In this document: positions 24,939 to 36,200 of the stretch, piece after piece | Layout of the letters: each line of letters begins with the position of its first letter | Numbering within the stretch: position 1 is the stretch's first letter | Source of the DNA: Mycobacterium persicum | GTDB lineage: Bacteria > Actinomycetota > Actinomycetes > Mycobacteriales > Mycobacteriaceae | DNA: 63,777 bases | Reading direction: 5' to 3' | Assembly: GCF_002086675.1 (NCBI RefSeq) | Contig: NZ_MVIF01000023.1 | Coordinates: 1-63,777, forward strand | Made by a program: the position numbers and the translations under genes | Notes under the pieces: model-generated | Databases searched by the model: none | What the model saw: the letters and a program-made list of their open reading frames with translations, nothing else | What the model was told of the DNA's origin: nothing

Positions 24939-26657
24939 TCATTGCATTAGCGCCCATCGGTCCATATTCCAGCCCGCACCCCAGCGGGTCGGATTTCTGC
25001 TCACGGCATACATCTTTTTCGACATCAACAACGTGCGCTGCTGCCGGCACAACGGCAACGTCGGCATTTCAGCCCACAGTACCGGCGCCGCCTCGGCGAG
25101 CAATCTGACACGCTCGGCGGGGTCGGCGGAAACCGCCAACGCCCCGATGATGTTGTCGATCTGCGGATTCGCGTAGCCCGACAGGTTGTTTCCGTTGCCG
25201 CTGTGCAGGTCATAGGCGTCCATAGCCGACGATCCGGTGGACCCGCTGCCGGTTGCCCCACCCGTGCTGGCCAACAGCACATCGATCTTCCCGTCCCGCA
25301 GGGCCTGTGGACCCGATGTGTCTAACGTCACATCGGCAACGGTGATTCCTGCCGGCGCGCAGGACTTGGCGATCGCCCCGACGATGGCCGCCAGCCGCGC
25401 ATTGGGCCCGCGGTAGCCGATCCGCACCGATAGTGGCGAGCCCCCCAGCGCATCGCGGGCGGCGGCGGGATCACCCTTGATGAACTGACTGGCCTCGGCC
25501 GCGCCGTCGGCCGCGGCGACAGCATCCTCGGTGGCCGGGGACAGACGTGAGTTGGCGACCGCAACCCCGGCATCCCGGGCGATCGCCTCCCGCGGCGTAC
25601 ACAGGGCGACGGCGCGGCGGGCGCGGACGTCGGCCAGCGGCCCGCGCGGCGCGAAGATCAGCTGTTCTATCCCGTCGGACGGCGAGTCGGTGCGCTGATA
25701 GTTGTCCGGAGTGGCCAGTGCCCCTGACGATCCGGCCGCCACGTCCACCACGTCGACGTTGCGGTTGTTGACCCGATCCTGAATATCGGCTCCCTGCGGC
25801 CAGACGGTGACCCGCTTGGTGATCGCCTTGGCGCCCCACCAACGGTCATTGGTGACAAGCACCACCGCGCCACCATCGAGGACGGATTCGATCTTGTACG
25901 GGCCCGATGACGGGAAGTGCTTCGAAATCTCGTCGGGTTTGAGGCCAGGCTTGAGGTCCCACGTGGTATTCCACAGTCGCGCAATCTGTTCCACCACAGG
26001 CACCTTGTTGGTGAGCAGCGCCGCGGTGATATCGGTGTTGAGCTGCTCGGCGATCACGTGTGACGGCATCAGCGACGTCGCGCCGAACAGCTGCGTGTAA
26101 TCGACGACCCCGCGATCCGGGATGAACGACACCCGGGCCTTCTTTTGGCCCGGTGTGCACTCGATATTGGCGATGTCGATATAGCCGGCCTGCGTGGCTG
26201 CGTCGAAACCGGGAAACCGCCCGGATTGCGCGGCCCAACTCAATACCAGGTCGTCGCAGGTCACCGGCTTGCCATCGGAATAGACGGCGTTGTCAGCGAT
26301 CTGATAGTCGAGCACCAGCGGCGAGCCGCCCACCACCGAGATGGTGCCGAAGTCGTGGTCGGCGACCACCTGACCGTCGGGCCCGTGATAGCCGAAGCCG
26401 GTGAGCACCCGGGCAAACGCCTGCGCTCCGGCCGAGGCGGCGCCGATGACGGTGTTGGTGTTGTAGGTCGGCAGCGCACCGTCGACGACGTAATCGATCT
26501 GACCGGCGGCACTCCCCGAACAGGCGGTCAGCGTGGCGGCCACCGCCACCGTCGCGGCGGTGCCAACGGTCATCCCGACGACATTGCCGCGCAAGGCTTT
26601 CCGCAATCCGGACCACTGGCCGAAATTGCCTCCGCCGTGGCGGCGCCAGGTGGCCAT
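24939..26657 (-). CDS. Peptide/nickel-type substrate-binding lipoprotein (Rv2585c-like)
   Basis: The 572-aa protein has a lipoprotein signal with lipobox LTAC (Cys46). The signal helix is [19 protein letters not shown] at codon 29 would give a more compact signal peptide. The mature part is an SBP_bac_5-type (DppA/OppA) binding protein: [21 protein letters not shown] segments, [20 protein letters not shown], and [17 protein letters not shown] near the C-terminus. No permease or ATPase gene is next to it. Located between apt and secF, as Rv2585c is. Confidence 0.92.
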   Translation of the reverse strand: MATWRRHGGGNFGQWSGLRKALRGNVVGMTVGTAATVAVAATLTACSGSAAGQIDYVVDGALPTYNTNTVIGAASAGAQAFARVLTGFGYHGPDGQVVADHDFGTISVVGGSPLVLDYQIADNAVYSDGKPVTCDDLVLSWAAQSGRFPGFDAATQAGYIDIANIECTPGQKKARVSFIPDRGVVDYTQLFGATSLMPSHVIAEQLNTDITAALLTNKVPVVEQIARLWNTTWDLKPGLKPDEISKHFPSSGPYKIESVLDGGAVVLVTNDRWWGAKAITKRVTVWPQGADIQDRVNNRNVDVVDVAAGSSGALATPDNYQRTDSPSDGIEQLIFAPRGPLADVRARRAVALCTPREAIARDAGVAVANSRLSPATEDAVAAADGAAEASQFIKGDPAAARDALGGSPLSVRIGYRGPNARLAAIVGAIAKSCAPAGITVADVTLDTSGPQALRDGKIDVLLASTGGATGSGSTGSSAMDAYDLHSGNGNNLSGYANPQIDNIIGALAVSADPAERVRLLAEAAPVLWAEMPTLPLCRQQRTLLMSKKMYAVSRNPTRWGAGWNMDRWALMQ

Positions 26658-26662
26658 GACTC

Positions 26663-27967
26663 CTACCGCCGACCGGCGTTCCGCTTGCCGGTCGGACGTT
26701 GCTTGGTGCCGGAGGGCCGCACCGGCCGGGCACCCGGTGCCGGCTTGGTCGACACCGCCGGTTTGCTGTCCGCCTTCTGTGGATGGTCGGATGCCTGCGG
26801 TGAGGCCTCGAGGGCGGCGGATTCAGTCAGTTCTGCGGCGGTGTCCTCGCCTTGCTCGCCAGCCGCCGGCGAGGCGGCAGCGCGGCGTTTGAGCACCCGG
26901 CGGGTATGGGTGCGTACCAGGTCAGTGCGTTCCCGCAAGGTGACCAGCAGCGGCGTTGCGAAGAAGATCGACGAATAGGTCCCCACGATGATGCCGATCA
27001 GCTGTACCAGTGCCAGGTCCTTGAGCGTGCCCACGCCCAGCAGCCACACCGCCACCACCATCAGCGCCACCACCGGCAGCACCGAGATCAGGCTGGTGTT
27101 GATGGAGCGCATGAAGGTCTGGTTGACCGCCAGGTTGGCCTGCTCGGCGAAGGTGCGCCGGGTGGTGTGCTGGAAGCCGTTGGTGTTTTCTTCGACCTTG
27201 TCGAACACGATGACGGTGTCATAGATCGAGAACCCGAGAATCGTCAGCAGCCCGATGACGGTCGCCGGGGTGACTTCGAAGCCCACCAGCGCATAGACGC
27301 CGGCGGTGACGGTCAGGTCAAAGACCATGGCCGCAATGGCGGAGATGGTCATGTACCGCTCGTAGCGCACGGTGATGTAGATCGCGACCAGAACCAGGAA
27401 CACCACCAGCGCAATCACCGCCTTCTTGGTGATCTGGTCGCCCCAGGTCTCCGATACCGCCGCATCGCTGATGGCCTTCTTGCTGGGTTTGCCGTCGGCG
27501 CCTTGGGGGTGGAACGCGTCGAACAGGGAATCGCGCAGCTTTTCCGTCTGGGCGTTGGACAAGGTCTTCGAGCGGATCTGCACCGTCGCCGAGGCTCCCT
27601 TGCCGACCGTCACCACCGATTCGGGATCGCTGCCCAGGGTCTTGTGGAACACCTCTTCGACCTCGGTCACTTTCACGTCGCCGCGGGGAAACGACACCGT
27701 CGTGCCGCCCTTGAAATCGATCCCGAAAGTGAACCCGCGCACGATGATGCTCAAGATGGCGATCGCGACGATCGCACCGCTGACGCCGTACCAGAGCTTG
27801 CGGCGTCCCACCACCTCGAACGCACCCGTGCCGGTGTAGAGCCGGGACAAAAAGCTGCGCTGCACCCCGCTGGTGGCCCGGTCGGGGTCGGGGCCGCTGA
27901 GCTCTACCGCGCCTTGGGCCGCGTTGCCGGTGTCGGTTTCGGTCTTGGTCTTGGTCTTGGACGTCAT
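26663..27967 (-). CDS. secF: Protein translocase subunit SecF
   Basis: The 434-aa protein has the first membrane helix (YGVSGAIVAIAILSIIVRGFTFGIDFKGGT), with FGIDFKGG as the SecD/F signature, a periplasmic P4-like loop, and five further helices, including the conserved GFSIYDTVIVFDKVEEN. A Lys/Arg- and Pro-rich cytoplasmic tail follows (TKQRPTGKRNAGRR). It works with SecD to pull exported proteins outward using the proton gradient. ATG at 27967 lies 4 bases after secD. Confidence 0.97.
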   Translation of the reverse strand: MTSKTKTKTETDTGNAAQGAVELSGPDPDRATSGVQRSFLSRLYTGTGAFEVVGRRKLWYGVSGAIVAIAILSIIVRGFTFGIDFKGGTTVSFPRGDVKVTEVEEVFHKTLGSDPESVVTVGKGASATVQIRSKTLSNAQTEKLRDSLFDAFHPQGADGKPSKKAISDAAVSETWGDQITKKAVIALVVFLVLVAIYITVRYERYMTISAIAAMVFDLTVTAGVYALVGFEVTPATVIGLLTILGFSIYDTVIVFDKVEENTNGFQHTTRRTFAEQANLAVNQTFMRSINTSLISVLPVVALMVVAVWLLGVGTLKDLALVQLIGIIVGTYSSIFFATPLLVTLRERTDLVRTHTRRVLKRRAAASPAAGEQGEDTAAELTESAALEASPQASDHPQKADSKPAVSTKPAPGARPVRPSGTKQRPTGKRNAGRR

Positions 27968-27971
27968 GGCG

Positions 27972-29741
27972 TTATCCCCGTCCCGTCTTGGCGGCACCCG
28001 CTTGAGCCCGGCGCTCGCGCGCGACCTGCTGCACGGCTCCCAGTCCGTTGTAGGCCGGCTTGGCCAGCGTCGACGACTTGGAGGCCAAGTACACCAGCGG
28101 CCAGGTCACCAGGAACACCACCACCAGGTCCAGGATCGTGGTGAGACCCAAGGTGAATGCGAATCCCTTCACCTGTCCGATCGCCAGGAAGTACAGCACA
28201 GCAGCGGCCAGGAAGGTGACCGCGTTGCCCGACACGATCGTCTTGCGGGCCCGGGCCCAACCGCGCGGCACCGCCGATCGGAACGAACGGCCTTCGCGGA
28301 TCTCGTCTTTGATGCGTTCGAAGAACACCACGAACGAGTCGGCGGTGGTACCGATACCGATGATCAGACCCGCGATGCCCGCCAGGTCGAGGGTGTAGTT
28401 GATATAGCGGCCGAGCAGCACCAAGATCGCGAAAACCATTGCGCCCGAAGCGACCAGCGACAGCGCCGTCAGCAGGCCCAGCACCCGGTAGTACAGCAGC
28501 GAATAGACCAGCACCAGCGCCAGACCGATCCCGCCGGCGATCAGGCCCGCTCGCAGCGACGTCAAACCCAATGTCGCCGAAACCGTTTGGGCCTCCGAGG
28601 ATTCGAAGGACAGCGGCAGCGACCCGTATTTCAAGACGTTGGCGAGCTGGCGCGCGGCCGCCGCGGTGAACGGCGGGTCTCCCCCGCTGATCTGGGTCCG
28701 GCCGCCGGGTATCGGCTCCAGAATCTGCGGCGCGCTGACGACCTGCGAGTCCAGGGTGAAGGCGGTCTGTTTGCCCAGGTGGGCCGCGGTGTAGCGGGCC
28801 CACTCGTCGGCGGCCCCGCTCTTGAATTGCAGATCGACGACGTAGCCGACGCCTCGCTGGTCCATCCCGAAGCTGGCGTCTTGAATCTGGTCGCCGCTGA
28901 TGATCGACGGCTCCAACAGGTAAGCGGTCTTGTGGTCGGTCGAGCAGGTCACCAGCGGCAGCTTGGGGTCGTCGTTGCCGGCCAGGATGTCCTCTTTGTC
29001 GCAGCGGGTGGCCTCGAATTGCAGGGCGACCATCTGGATGTAGGGGCTGGTGCTCTGCCGCCACTTCTTCTCCTGCGCGATGCGCTCGGCCAGGTCCTTG
29101 CGCGGATCCGGGGGTGCCGGCTGCTCACCGGGCGGCAGGTCGGCTGGCGGCGCCCCGCCGGCGCTCGGCGGAGCGGGGCTGGCACTCGGAGTCGGCGCCG
29201 GAGCAGGTGACGGCGGCGGCTCCTGAGGGTAAGGCCGCGGTTGCGCCGGGGCCCCTGACGGTGGTGCGGCCGGGGCCCCCGATGGCGGCGCGGCCGGCGC
29301 CCCGGGCTGGCCGGGTGGCGGCGTTCCCGCGGGCGGCTTGGGCTCTTCCTGCGCGGGCTGTGCCGGCATCGAGTTGAGCACCGGACGGATGTAGAGCCGG
29401 GCGGTCTGGCCGAGGTTGCGGGCCTCGTTGCCGTCGTTCCCGGGCACCGTGATGACCAGGTTGTCGCCGTCGACGACGACCTCGGAGCCCGACACGCCAA
29501 GACCATTGACCCGGGCGCTGATGATCTGCTGAGCCTGGTTCAACGCCTGCCGACTCGGCGCCGTGCCGTCGGGGGTACGCGCGGTCAACGTGACGCGGGT
29601 TCCGCCCTGTAGGTCGATACCCAGTTTCGGGGCGGCCTTCTTGTCGCCGGTGAGGAACACCAGCAGGTAAACGCCGATGAGTAGCACCAGGAATACGGAC
29701 AGGTAGCGGGCAGGATGCACCGGCGCCGAAGACGATGCCAC
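27972..29741 (-). CDS. secD: Protein translocase subunit SecD
   Basis: The 589-aa product has an N-terminal helix ([17 protein letters not shown]), the signature [15 protein letters not shown], a P1 loop region, then a long Pro/Ala/Gly insert (about residues 145-215; repeated [12 protein letters not shown]) that is longer than I recall in M. tuberculosis, and the six-helix C-terminal half with [20 protein letters not shown] at 29741 gives the [15 protein letters not shown] start expected for Rv2587c. It forms an operon with secF (4-base gap) and follows yajC. Confidence 0.97.
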   Translation of the reverse strand: MASSSAPVHPARYLSVFLVLLIGVYLLVFLTGDKKAAPKLGIDLQGGTRVTLTARTPDGTAPSRQALNQAQQIISARVNGLGVSGSEVVVDGDNLVITVPGNDGNEARNLGQTARLYIRPVLNSMPAQPAQEEPKPPAGTPPPGQPGAPAAPPSGAPAAPPSGAPAQPRPYPQEPPPSPAPAPTPSASPAPPSAGGAPPADLPPGEQPAPPDPRKDLAERIAQEKKWRQSTSPYIQMVALQFEATRCDKEDILAGNDDPKLPLVTCSTDHKTAYLLEPSIISGDQIQDASFGMDQRGVGYVVDLQFKSGAADEWARYTAAHLGKQTAFTLDSQVVSAPQILEPIPGGRTQISGGDPPFTAAAARQLANVLKYGSLPLSFESSEAQTVSATLGLTSLRAGLIAGGIGLALVLVYSLLYYRVLGLLTALSLVASGAMVFAILVLLGRYINYTLDLAGIAGLIIGIGTTADSFVVFFERIKDEIREGRSFRSAVPRGWARARKTIVSGNAVTFLAAAVLYFLAIGQVKGFAFTLGLTTILDLVVVFLVTWPLVYLASKSSTLAKPAYNGLGAVQQVARERRAQAGAAKTGRG

Positions 29742-29856
29742 GTTCCGTATGTCTCCTTGAAAGTCGGTTCTTACCCCCAACAGAGCCTACGTGGCGCTCC
29801 GGGGCACGTCGCGCAACCGGGCTTGTCGGTCTGGTCAGCAGTCCGGTCGGGAACCC

Positions 29857-30234
29857 TCAGGACTCCTTGGTCGCTCGGCTCTCGTCGCCGGCTGGTACCT
29901 GCTCGTCGTCGTCCGGGTGGGCCGGTTCCTCGTCCAGGTCCTCGTGGGTGTCATCGTCGTGATCCTCATCGGTGTCCGGCAGGATCCGGTCGCGGATCGC
30001 CAGCTTCATCCACGTGGTCACCACGCCAGGGGCGATCTCGAGGTCGACGGTGTCGTCGGTGATGCCCACGACGGTGGCTTCCATCCCGGACGTGGTGTGC
30101 ACCCGGTCCCCCGGCTCCAGCGACTCATGCAGGTCGATGGTGGCCTGCATGGCGCGTCGCTGACGCCGCGACGCGAAATACATGAACCCGCCCATGATGA
30201 GCAGGAACGGCAGGAATAAGACCAAACTCTCCAT
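29857..30234 (-). CDS. yajC: Preprotein translocase accessory subunit YajC
   Basis: The 125-aa protein has one N-terminal membrane helix (LVLFLPFLLIMGGFMYFASRRQRR), the YajC fold (HTTSGMEATVVGITDDTVDLEIAPGV.TTWMKLAIRDRI) and an acidic, Asp/Glu-rich tail (about 95-120). ATG at 30234. It is first in yajC-secD-secF, with a 115-base gap to secD. YajC binds SecDF and modulates the translocon. Confidence 0.95.
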   Translation of the reverse strand: MESLVLFLPFLLIMGGFMYFASRRQRRAMQATIDLHESLEPGDRVHTTSGMEATVVGITDDTVDLEIAPGVVTTWMKLAIRDRILPDTDEDHDDDTHEDLDEEPAHPDDDEQVPAGDESRATKES

Positions 30235-30441
30235 CAACACGCCTGTCTTTCGTATGCGGTATCCCTCGACATTTCGAGGGCGGCGCCGAACTCGACTCGG
30301 AAGCTCGCACGCCTCGTAACCGTCCAGTCTGCCATTCCCGCAGGTCGCGAACGGACCGGCCCGGCAGGGCCGTACCGCCGCGGCGAACCGATAGGCTTTA
30401 CCCGCGAACATGACCGCCGCGCCGCGAGGAGAGGAGGACGC

Positions 30442-31791
30442 GTGGCCAGCCTCGAGCAGACACGCCACCTGGTCACCGAAATCCCGGGTCCCGCCTCACT
30501 GGAACTGAACAAACGGCGGGTCGCGGCGGTGTCCAGTGGCGTAGGGGTCATGCTGCCGGTGTTCGTCGTCCGCGCCGGCGGGGGAATCCTCGAGGACGCC
30601 GACGGGAACCGGCTCATCGATCTGGGTTCCGGAATAGCGGTCACCACGATCGGCAACTCTTCTCCCCACGTCGTGGACGCGGTGCGCGCGCAGGTGGCGC
30701 AGTTCACCCATACCTGTTTCATGGTGACGCCCTACGAGCAGTACGTAGCGGTCGCCGAACAGCTCAACCGGATCACCCCGGGCGCCGGCGAGAAGCGCTC
30801 GGCGTTGTTCAACTCCGGCGCCGAGGCGGTCGAGAACGCCATCAAGATCGCCCGCGCGTACACCCGCAAGCCCGCGGTGGTCGCGTTCGACCACGCGTAT
30901 CACGGCCGCACCAACATGACGATGGCGCTGACCGCCAAGTCCATGCCCTACAAGAGCGGCTTCGGCCCGTTCGCTCCGGAGATCTACCGGGCACCGCTGT
31001 CCTACCCCTACCGCGACGGGCTGCTCGACAAGGAGCTGGCCACCGATGGTGAACTGGCCGCCGCCCGGACCATCAGCGTCATCGACAAGCAGGTGGGCGC
31101 GGCCAACCTGGCCGCCGTCATCATCGAGCCCATCCAGGGCGAGGGCGGTTTCATTGTTCCCGCCGACGGGTTCCTGCCCGCGCTGCTGGACTGGTGCCGT
31201 GCCAACGACGTGGTCTTCATCGCCGACGAGGTGCAGACCGGCTTTGCCCGCACCGGCGCGATGTTCGCCTGCGAGCACGAGGGCCCCCGCGGCCTGGAGC
31301 CGGACCTGATCGTCACCGCCAAGGGCATCGCCGACGGCCTGCCGCTGTCCGCGGTGACCGGTCGGGCCGAGATCATGGATGCACCGCACGCCAGCGGTGT
31401 GGGCGGCACCTTCGGCGGCAACCCGGTCGCGTGTGCGGCCGCGCTGGCCACCATCGAAACCATTGAACGCGAGGGCCTGGTGGAACGGGCCCGGCAGATC
31501 GAGCAGCAGATCATGGACCGGTTGTTGCGGCTGCAGGCGGCCGACGACCGAGTGGGCGACGTGCGTGGCCGCGGCGCCATGATCGCCGTCGAACTGGTGA
31601 AGTCCGGAACCGCAGAACCCGATGCCGTGCTGACCGAGAAACTGGCCGCCGCGGCCCACCGCGCCGGGGTGGTCCTGTTGACCTGCGGCATGTTCGGCAA
31701 CATCGTTCGGCTACTGCCGCCGCTGACCATTACCGACGAGCTACTGGCCGAAGGCCTCGACATCATGTGCGGGATCCTGGGCGACCTCTGA
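30442..31791 (+). CDS. gabT: 4-aminobutyrate aminotransferase (class III PLP transaminase)
   Basis: The 449-aa protein binds PLP through K294 in LIVTAKGIADGLPLSAVTG. It also shows NSGAEAVENAIKIAR (phosphate loop), VAFDHAYHGRT, and DEVQTGFARTG with the cofactor-binding Asp. The start is GTG at 30442 with GAGGAGG upstream. It transfers the amino group of GABA to 2-oxoglutarate, giving succinic semialdehyde. Its last 51 bases overlap the end of the convergent alpha/beta hydrolase gene. Confidence 0.93.
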   Translation: MASLEQTRHLVTEIPGPASLELNKRRVAAVSSGVGVMLPVFVVRAGGGILEDADGNRLIDLGSGIAVTTIGNSSPHVVDAVRAQVAQFTHTCFMVTPYEQYVAVAEQLNRITPGAGEKRSALFNSGAEAVENAIKIARAYTRKPAVVAFDHAYHGRTNMTMALTAKSMPYKSGFGPFAPEIYRAPLSYPYRDGLLDKELATDGELAAARTISVIDKQVGAANLAAVIIEPIQGEGGFIVPADGFLPALLDWCRANDVVFIADEVQTGFARTGAMFACEHEGPRGLEPDLIVTAKGIADGLPLSAVTGRAEIMDAPHASGVGGTFGGNPVACAAALATIETIEREGLVERARQIEQQIMDRLLRLQAADDRVGDVRGRGAMIAVELVKSGTAEPDAVLTEKLAAAAHRAGVVLLTCGMFGNIVRLLPPLTITDELLAEGLDIMCGILGDL

Positions 31792-32613
31792 CCAGAAGCC
31801 GAGCAGGGTTCGCGCGATCAGCTCGGCGTCCAGCAGCAGTGGCGCCACCCTCGCGCTACCGGACAGCTGGCCGGCGCGGGCGTTGCGCATGGTGGCGCAG
31901 GCAGCCTCGGCCTGCTGCAGCGGCCAGCCTTCGTCGTCGTCGCGGGCGGCCAGCATCAGGGTGGGCGCGGCCACCCGCGGCAGATACTCGCTCAGGTCGG
32001 GTCGCTTCAGCATCATCGAGCGCATCGCGTGCAACATGCCGGAGCGGTCGGCGCGACGAAATGCGTCGATAACCGCCTGAGCCTGATCCGGTTGCGCGGC
32101 AACGGCATCGGACCCCAGCAGAGCATCGGAAAGCGCACCGCACAGAAACCGCGTCGGTCCCGACCACCGATACAGCGCCACCAACGGCCAGGCCTTGGTC
32201 CAGCGGAACCGGGTGCTCAGCGCCGGCACCGGGGTGCCGATGGTGGTCAACGTGCGGATCCGCCGTGGTTGGGTGGCGGCCAACAGGATGCCGACGTGTC
32301 CGCCCCAAGCGTTGCCGACCCAGTCGACCGGTTCGGCGATGCCGAGCCCGTCGAGGACCTCAACCGCGGCGCGGGTGCATTCGTCGAACGTGAAGTCGCG
32401 GCGCAGCGGTTCGCTGGGTCCGTGCGATGGCCCGTCGACAGTGACCACGGCGCGGTGCGGCGCCAGCGTTTCCAGGGCGTCGGTCAGCGGCGCCCACGAT
32501 CGGGAATCCAGAAACAAGCTATGCCAGAAGGCGGTGACGGGTCCTGTCCCCCGTCGCATCACGTGCAGCCGGCCCAGGGCGGTCGGGACGAATTCATCGG
32601 TGCGGTCTGCCAT
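31741..32613 (-). CDS. Alpha/beta-hydrolase fold protein lacking the usual nucleophile serine
   Basis: From ATG at 32613 (GGAGG 6 bases upstream) the product is 290 aa. The fold is clear: HSLFLDSRSWAPL oxyanion region, VTVDGPSHGPSEP (the Asp-Gly-Pro-Gly-type turn), the elbow VGNAWGGHVG, and APTLMLAARDDDEG with a candidate acid. The elbow has Ala102 where active esterases have Ser (or Asp/Cys), so simple ester hydrolysis by this route is unlikely. The 3' end overlaps gabT by 51 bases in antisense. It is divergent from the MarR gene, which probably regulates it. Confidence 0.85.
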   Translation of the reverse strand: MADRTDEFVPTALGRLHVMRRGTGPVTAFWHSLFLDSRSWAPLTDALETLAPHRAVVTVDGPSHGPSEPLRRDFTFDECTRAAVEVLDGLGIAEPVDWVGNAWGGHVGILLAATQPRRIRTLTTIGTPVPALSTRFRWTKAWPLVALYRWSGPTRFLCGALSDALLGSDAVAAQPDQAQAVIDAFRRADRSGMLHAMRSMMLKRPDLSEYLPRVAAPTLMLAARDDDEGWPLQQAEAACATMRNARAGQLSGSARVAPLLLDAELIARTLLGFWSEVAQDPAHDVEAFGQ

Positions 32614-32625
32614 GAGAGCCTCCAA

Positions 32626-32672
32626 CTAATTCGGAACCCGAAACTTCGGTAACCGTAGTATCCTCCTCGGCT
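32626..32672. promoter_or_regulatory. Shared promoter region of hydrolase and MarR genes with short palindromes
   Basis: The 47-base divergent region contains TTCGG-AAC-CCGAA and CGGTAACCG, two short perfect palindromes. This is the expected location of an autoregulatory MarR operator. Confidence 0.45.
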
Positions 32673-33137
32673 ATGGCGGCGTCAATGGAATTGCCGGCGG
32701 ACCGGCAGGCAGTGGGTCAGTTGTTGGTGCGATTGACCCGGCAATTTCGCCGCGAGCTGGCCGAACCCCGCGCCGCGCGCGGCTACGGCGATGTCCGTGA
32801 TCCGCACCTGCAGATCTTCGGCAATATCGGCACCGGCGGTGTCCGGCTCACCGAACTGGCGGCCCGCGCACAGCTCAGCCTCGCGGCGACCTCGGAGTTG
32901 GTAAACGATCTATGCGCGTTGGGGTACCTGACCAGGCGGGCCGACCCCGACGACGGGCGAGCCAAGCTGATCGAACTCACCGACCGCGGACATCGGTTGC
33001 TTGCCGACGCGGGCGAGCGGGTCGCCGACATCGAGGCGCGATGGTCGAAACTGGTCGGCACCGGCGACTTCGGGCATATGTGTGACACCATGCAACGACT
33101 GCTCGACAGCCTCGATCCCGACGAAGCGCGCCGGTAA
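32673..33137 (+). CDS. MarR-family transcriptional regulator
   Basis: The 154-aa protein is a winged-helix regulator: LTRQFRREL dimerisation helix, GVRLTELAARAQLSLAATSELVNDLCALGYLTRR as helix-turn-helix, and the wing DPDDGRAKLIELTDRG, the DxRxxxxxLT pattern of MarR. It starts at ATG 32673, divergent from the hydrolase and 141 bases upstream of the carboxylic acid reductase gene on the same strand. MarR proteins usually respond to small phenolic or lipid-like molecules; aromatic or fatty acids handled by the reductase would fit (inference). Confidence 0.9.
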   Translation: MAASMELPADRQAVGQLLVRLTRQFRRELAEPRAARGYGDVRDPHLQIFGNIGTGGVRLTELAARAQLSLAATSELVNDLCALGYLTRRADPDDGRAKLIELTDRGHRLLADAGERVADIEARWSKLVGTGDFGHMCDTMQRLLDSLDPDEARR

Positions 33138-33197
33138 CCCCGCCCACCGACGTGCGCCATCTCACAGTGCGGGCGGATGCCGACCGTTGTGGAATAC

Positions 33198-33214
33198 CGT
33201 TAGTTTCGCTAACG
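33198..33214. promoter_or_regulatory. Palindrome upstream of the carboxylic acid reductase gene
   Basis: CGTTAG (33198-33203) and CTAACG (33209-33214) are perfect inverted arms around TTTCG, 64 bases before the ATG. A plausible operator for a MarR- or TetR-type regulator. Confidence 0.45.
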
Positions 33215-33278
33215 TTCTAGTTGCTCAGCGCAGCGTGGCGCGAACCATCTTTCGCCTCAGTGACCGCAAGGAACTGTC

Positions 33279-36200
33279 ATGTCGACTACTACTCGTGACA
33301 AGCACCTCGAACGCCGCATCGAAACCCTGATCCACGACGACGCACAGTTCGCCGCCGCCAAGCCGGACCCGGCAATCGCCGCCGCCCTGGAAAAACCCGG
33401 CCTGAGCCTGCCGGAGATCATCTGGACCGCGCTGCAGGGCTACGCCGACCGGCCCGCGCTCGGGCAGCGCGCTGTCGAGTACCTCACCGACGCCCAGAAC
33501 GGCCGCACCTCGGTGCGGCCGCTGCCCCACTTCGAGACCATCACCTACCGTCAGCTAGGCGACCGGGTCGGTGCACTGGCGCGCGCCCTCACCCACGACT
33601 CGGTGCGCGCCGACGACCGGGTCTGCGTGCTGGGCTTCAACAGCCTCGACTACACCACCATCGACATGGCGCTGGCGATGATCGGGGCGGTGTCGGTGCC
33701 GCTGCAGACCAGTGCGGCGGTCACCCAGCTGCAGCCGATCGTGGCCGAGACCGAGCCCACGATGATGGCGGCCAGTGTGAATCAGCTGTCGGATGCCGTG
33801 GACGTGCTGTTGAGCGGTCATCTTCCGGCCAAGCTGGTGGTGTTCGACTATCACCCCGAGGTGGACGACCAGCGCGAGGCGCTCGACACGGCGCGGGAGC
33901 GGCTGGCGGACACGGCGGTGGTGGTCCAGACCCTAGAGGATGTCCTGGACCGCGGCACAACGCTGCCGGCGGGGCCGGTTGTCGAGCCACCGGCGGTGTC
34001 GGGCCACACCGACTCGCTGGCGCTGCTGATCTACACCTCCGGCAGCACCGGCGCGCCCAAGGGTGCGATGTATCGACAGAGCAACGTCGGCAAGATGTGG
34101 CGCCGGTCGAGTAAAAACTGGTTCGGGCCCACCGCGGCCTCGATCACCCTCAACTTCATGCCGATGAGCCACATCATGGGACGCGGAATCCTTTACGGCA
34201 CGCTGGGCAACGGCGGCACCGCGTACTTCGCGGCCAGGAGTGACCTCTCGACGCTGCTGGAGGACCTGCGGCTGGTGCGGCCCACCGAGTTGAACTTCGT
34301 GCCGCGGATCTGGGAGACCTTGTACAGCGAATACCGGCGCGCGGTCGACCAGCGCTCGATTGATCCCGGTGACCCCGCCGCCCGCGAGGCCGTCGAAGCC
34401 CAGGTCATGGCCGAGCAACGCCAGGACCTGCTGGGTGGGCGCTACATCTTCGCGATGACGGGCTCAGCGCCCATTTCCCCGGAGCTGCGGAACTGGGCGG
34501 AAGCGCTGCTGGAGATCCCGCTGCTCGACGGTTACGGCTCCACCGAGGCCGGGATGGTCTTGTTCGACGGTGAAGTTCAGCGTCCTCCGGTGATCGACTA
34601 CAAGCTGGTCGACGTTCCCGATCTGGGCTATTTCAGCACCGACCAGCCGTATCCGCGGGGCGAGTTGCTGGTCAAGACCGAGAACATGTTCCCGGGCTAT
34701 TACAAGCGGCCGGAGGTTACGGCCGGCGTGTTCGACGCGGACGGCTACTACCGGACCGGAGACGTCGTGGCGGAGGTCGCTCCGGACCGGCTGGTGTACG
34801 TGGACCGCCGCAACAACGTGCTGAAGCTTGCCCAGGGCGAGTTCGTGACCGTCGCCAAGCTGGAGGCGGCGTTCGGCAATAGCCCGCTGGTGCGCCAGAT
34901 CTACGTCTACGGCAACAGCGCGCATCCCTACCTGTTGGCCGTCGTAGTCCCCACCGAAGAAGCGCTGGCGAGCTCGGCGGGCACTGACATAGCGGCCTTG
35001 AAGCCGCTGATCGCCGACTCGCTGCAGACCGTGGCGAAGGAGGCAGGCCTGCAGTCCTACGAGGTGCCGCGCGACTTCATCATCGAGACAACGCCATTCA
35101 CGCTGGAGAACGGTCTGCTCACCGGTATCCGCAAGCTGGCGTGGCCGAGGCTGAAGCAACACTACGGCGATCGGCTCGAACAGCTGTACAGCGAGCTGGC
35201 CGCGAGCCAGGCCAACGAGCTGAGCGAGCTGCGGCGCAGCGGCGCCGATGCGCCGGTGCGCGAAACAGTGAGTCGGGCGGCGGTGGCCCTGCTGGGCGCG
35301 GCGAGCACCGACTTGTCACCCGACGCGCACTTCACCGATCTAGGTGGAGACTCGTTGTCCGCGTTGACATTTGGCAACCTGCTGCGGGAGATCTTCGACG
35401 TCGACGTGCCAGTGGGTGTGATCGTCAGCCCGGCGAGCGACCTGGCAGCGATCGCCGACTACATCGAGGGCGAGCGGCAGGGCAGCAAGCGGCCCACGTT
35501 CGCGGTGATCCACGGCCGGGACGCGCTGGAGGTGCACGCGAGCGACCTCACCCTAGACAGGTTCATCGACGCATCCACCCTGGTGGCCGCGCCCGCGCTG
35601 CCGCGCCCAAGCGCCGAGGTGCGCACCGTCCTGTTGACCGGCGCGACCGGCTTTTTGGGCCGCTACCTGGCGCTGGACTGGCTGGAGCGCATGGACCTGG
35701 TCGACGGCAAGGTGATCGCCCTGGTGCGGGCGAAGTCGGACGACGATGCCCGGGCACGCCTGGACAAGACGTTCGACAGTGGCGACCCCGAGCTGCTGGC
35801 GCACTACCGGCGGCTGGCGGCCGACCACCTCGAGGTCCTCGCGGCCGACAAGGGCGAGGCCAACCTCGGTCTGGACCCGGCGGCCTGGCAGCGGCTGGCC
35901 GACACCATTGACCTGATCGTCGACCCGGCCGCTCTGGTCAACCACGTGCTGCCCTACAGCGAGCTGTTCGGGCCCAACGCGCTGGGCACCGCCGAACTGA
36001 TCCGGTTGGCGCTCACCACGAAGATCAAGCCCTACACCTACGTGTCGACCATCGGGGTGGGGGATCAGATCGAGCCGGGCACGTTCACCGAGGACGCCGA
36101 CATCCGGCGAATCAGCGCGACCCGGCAGATCAACGACAGTTACGCCAACGGCTACGGCAACAGCAAGTGGGCCGGCGAGGTGCTATTGCGCGAGGCCCAT

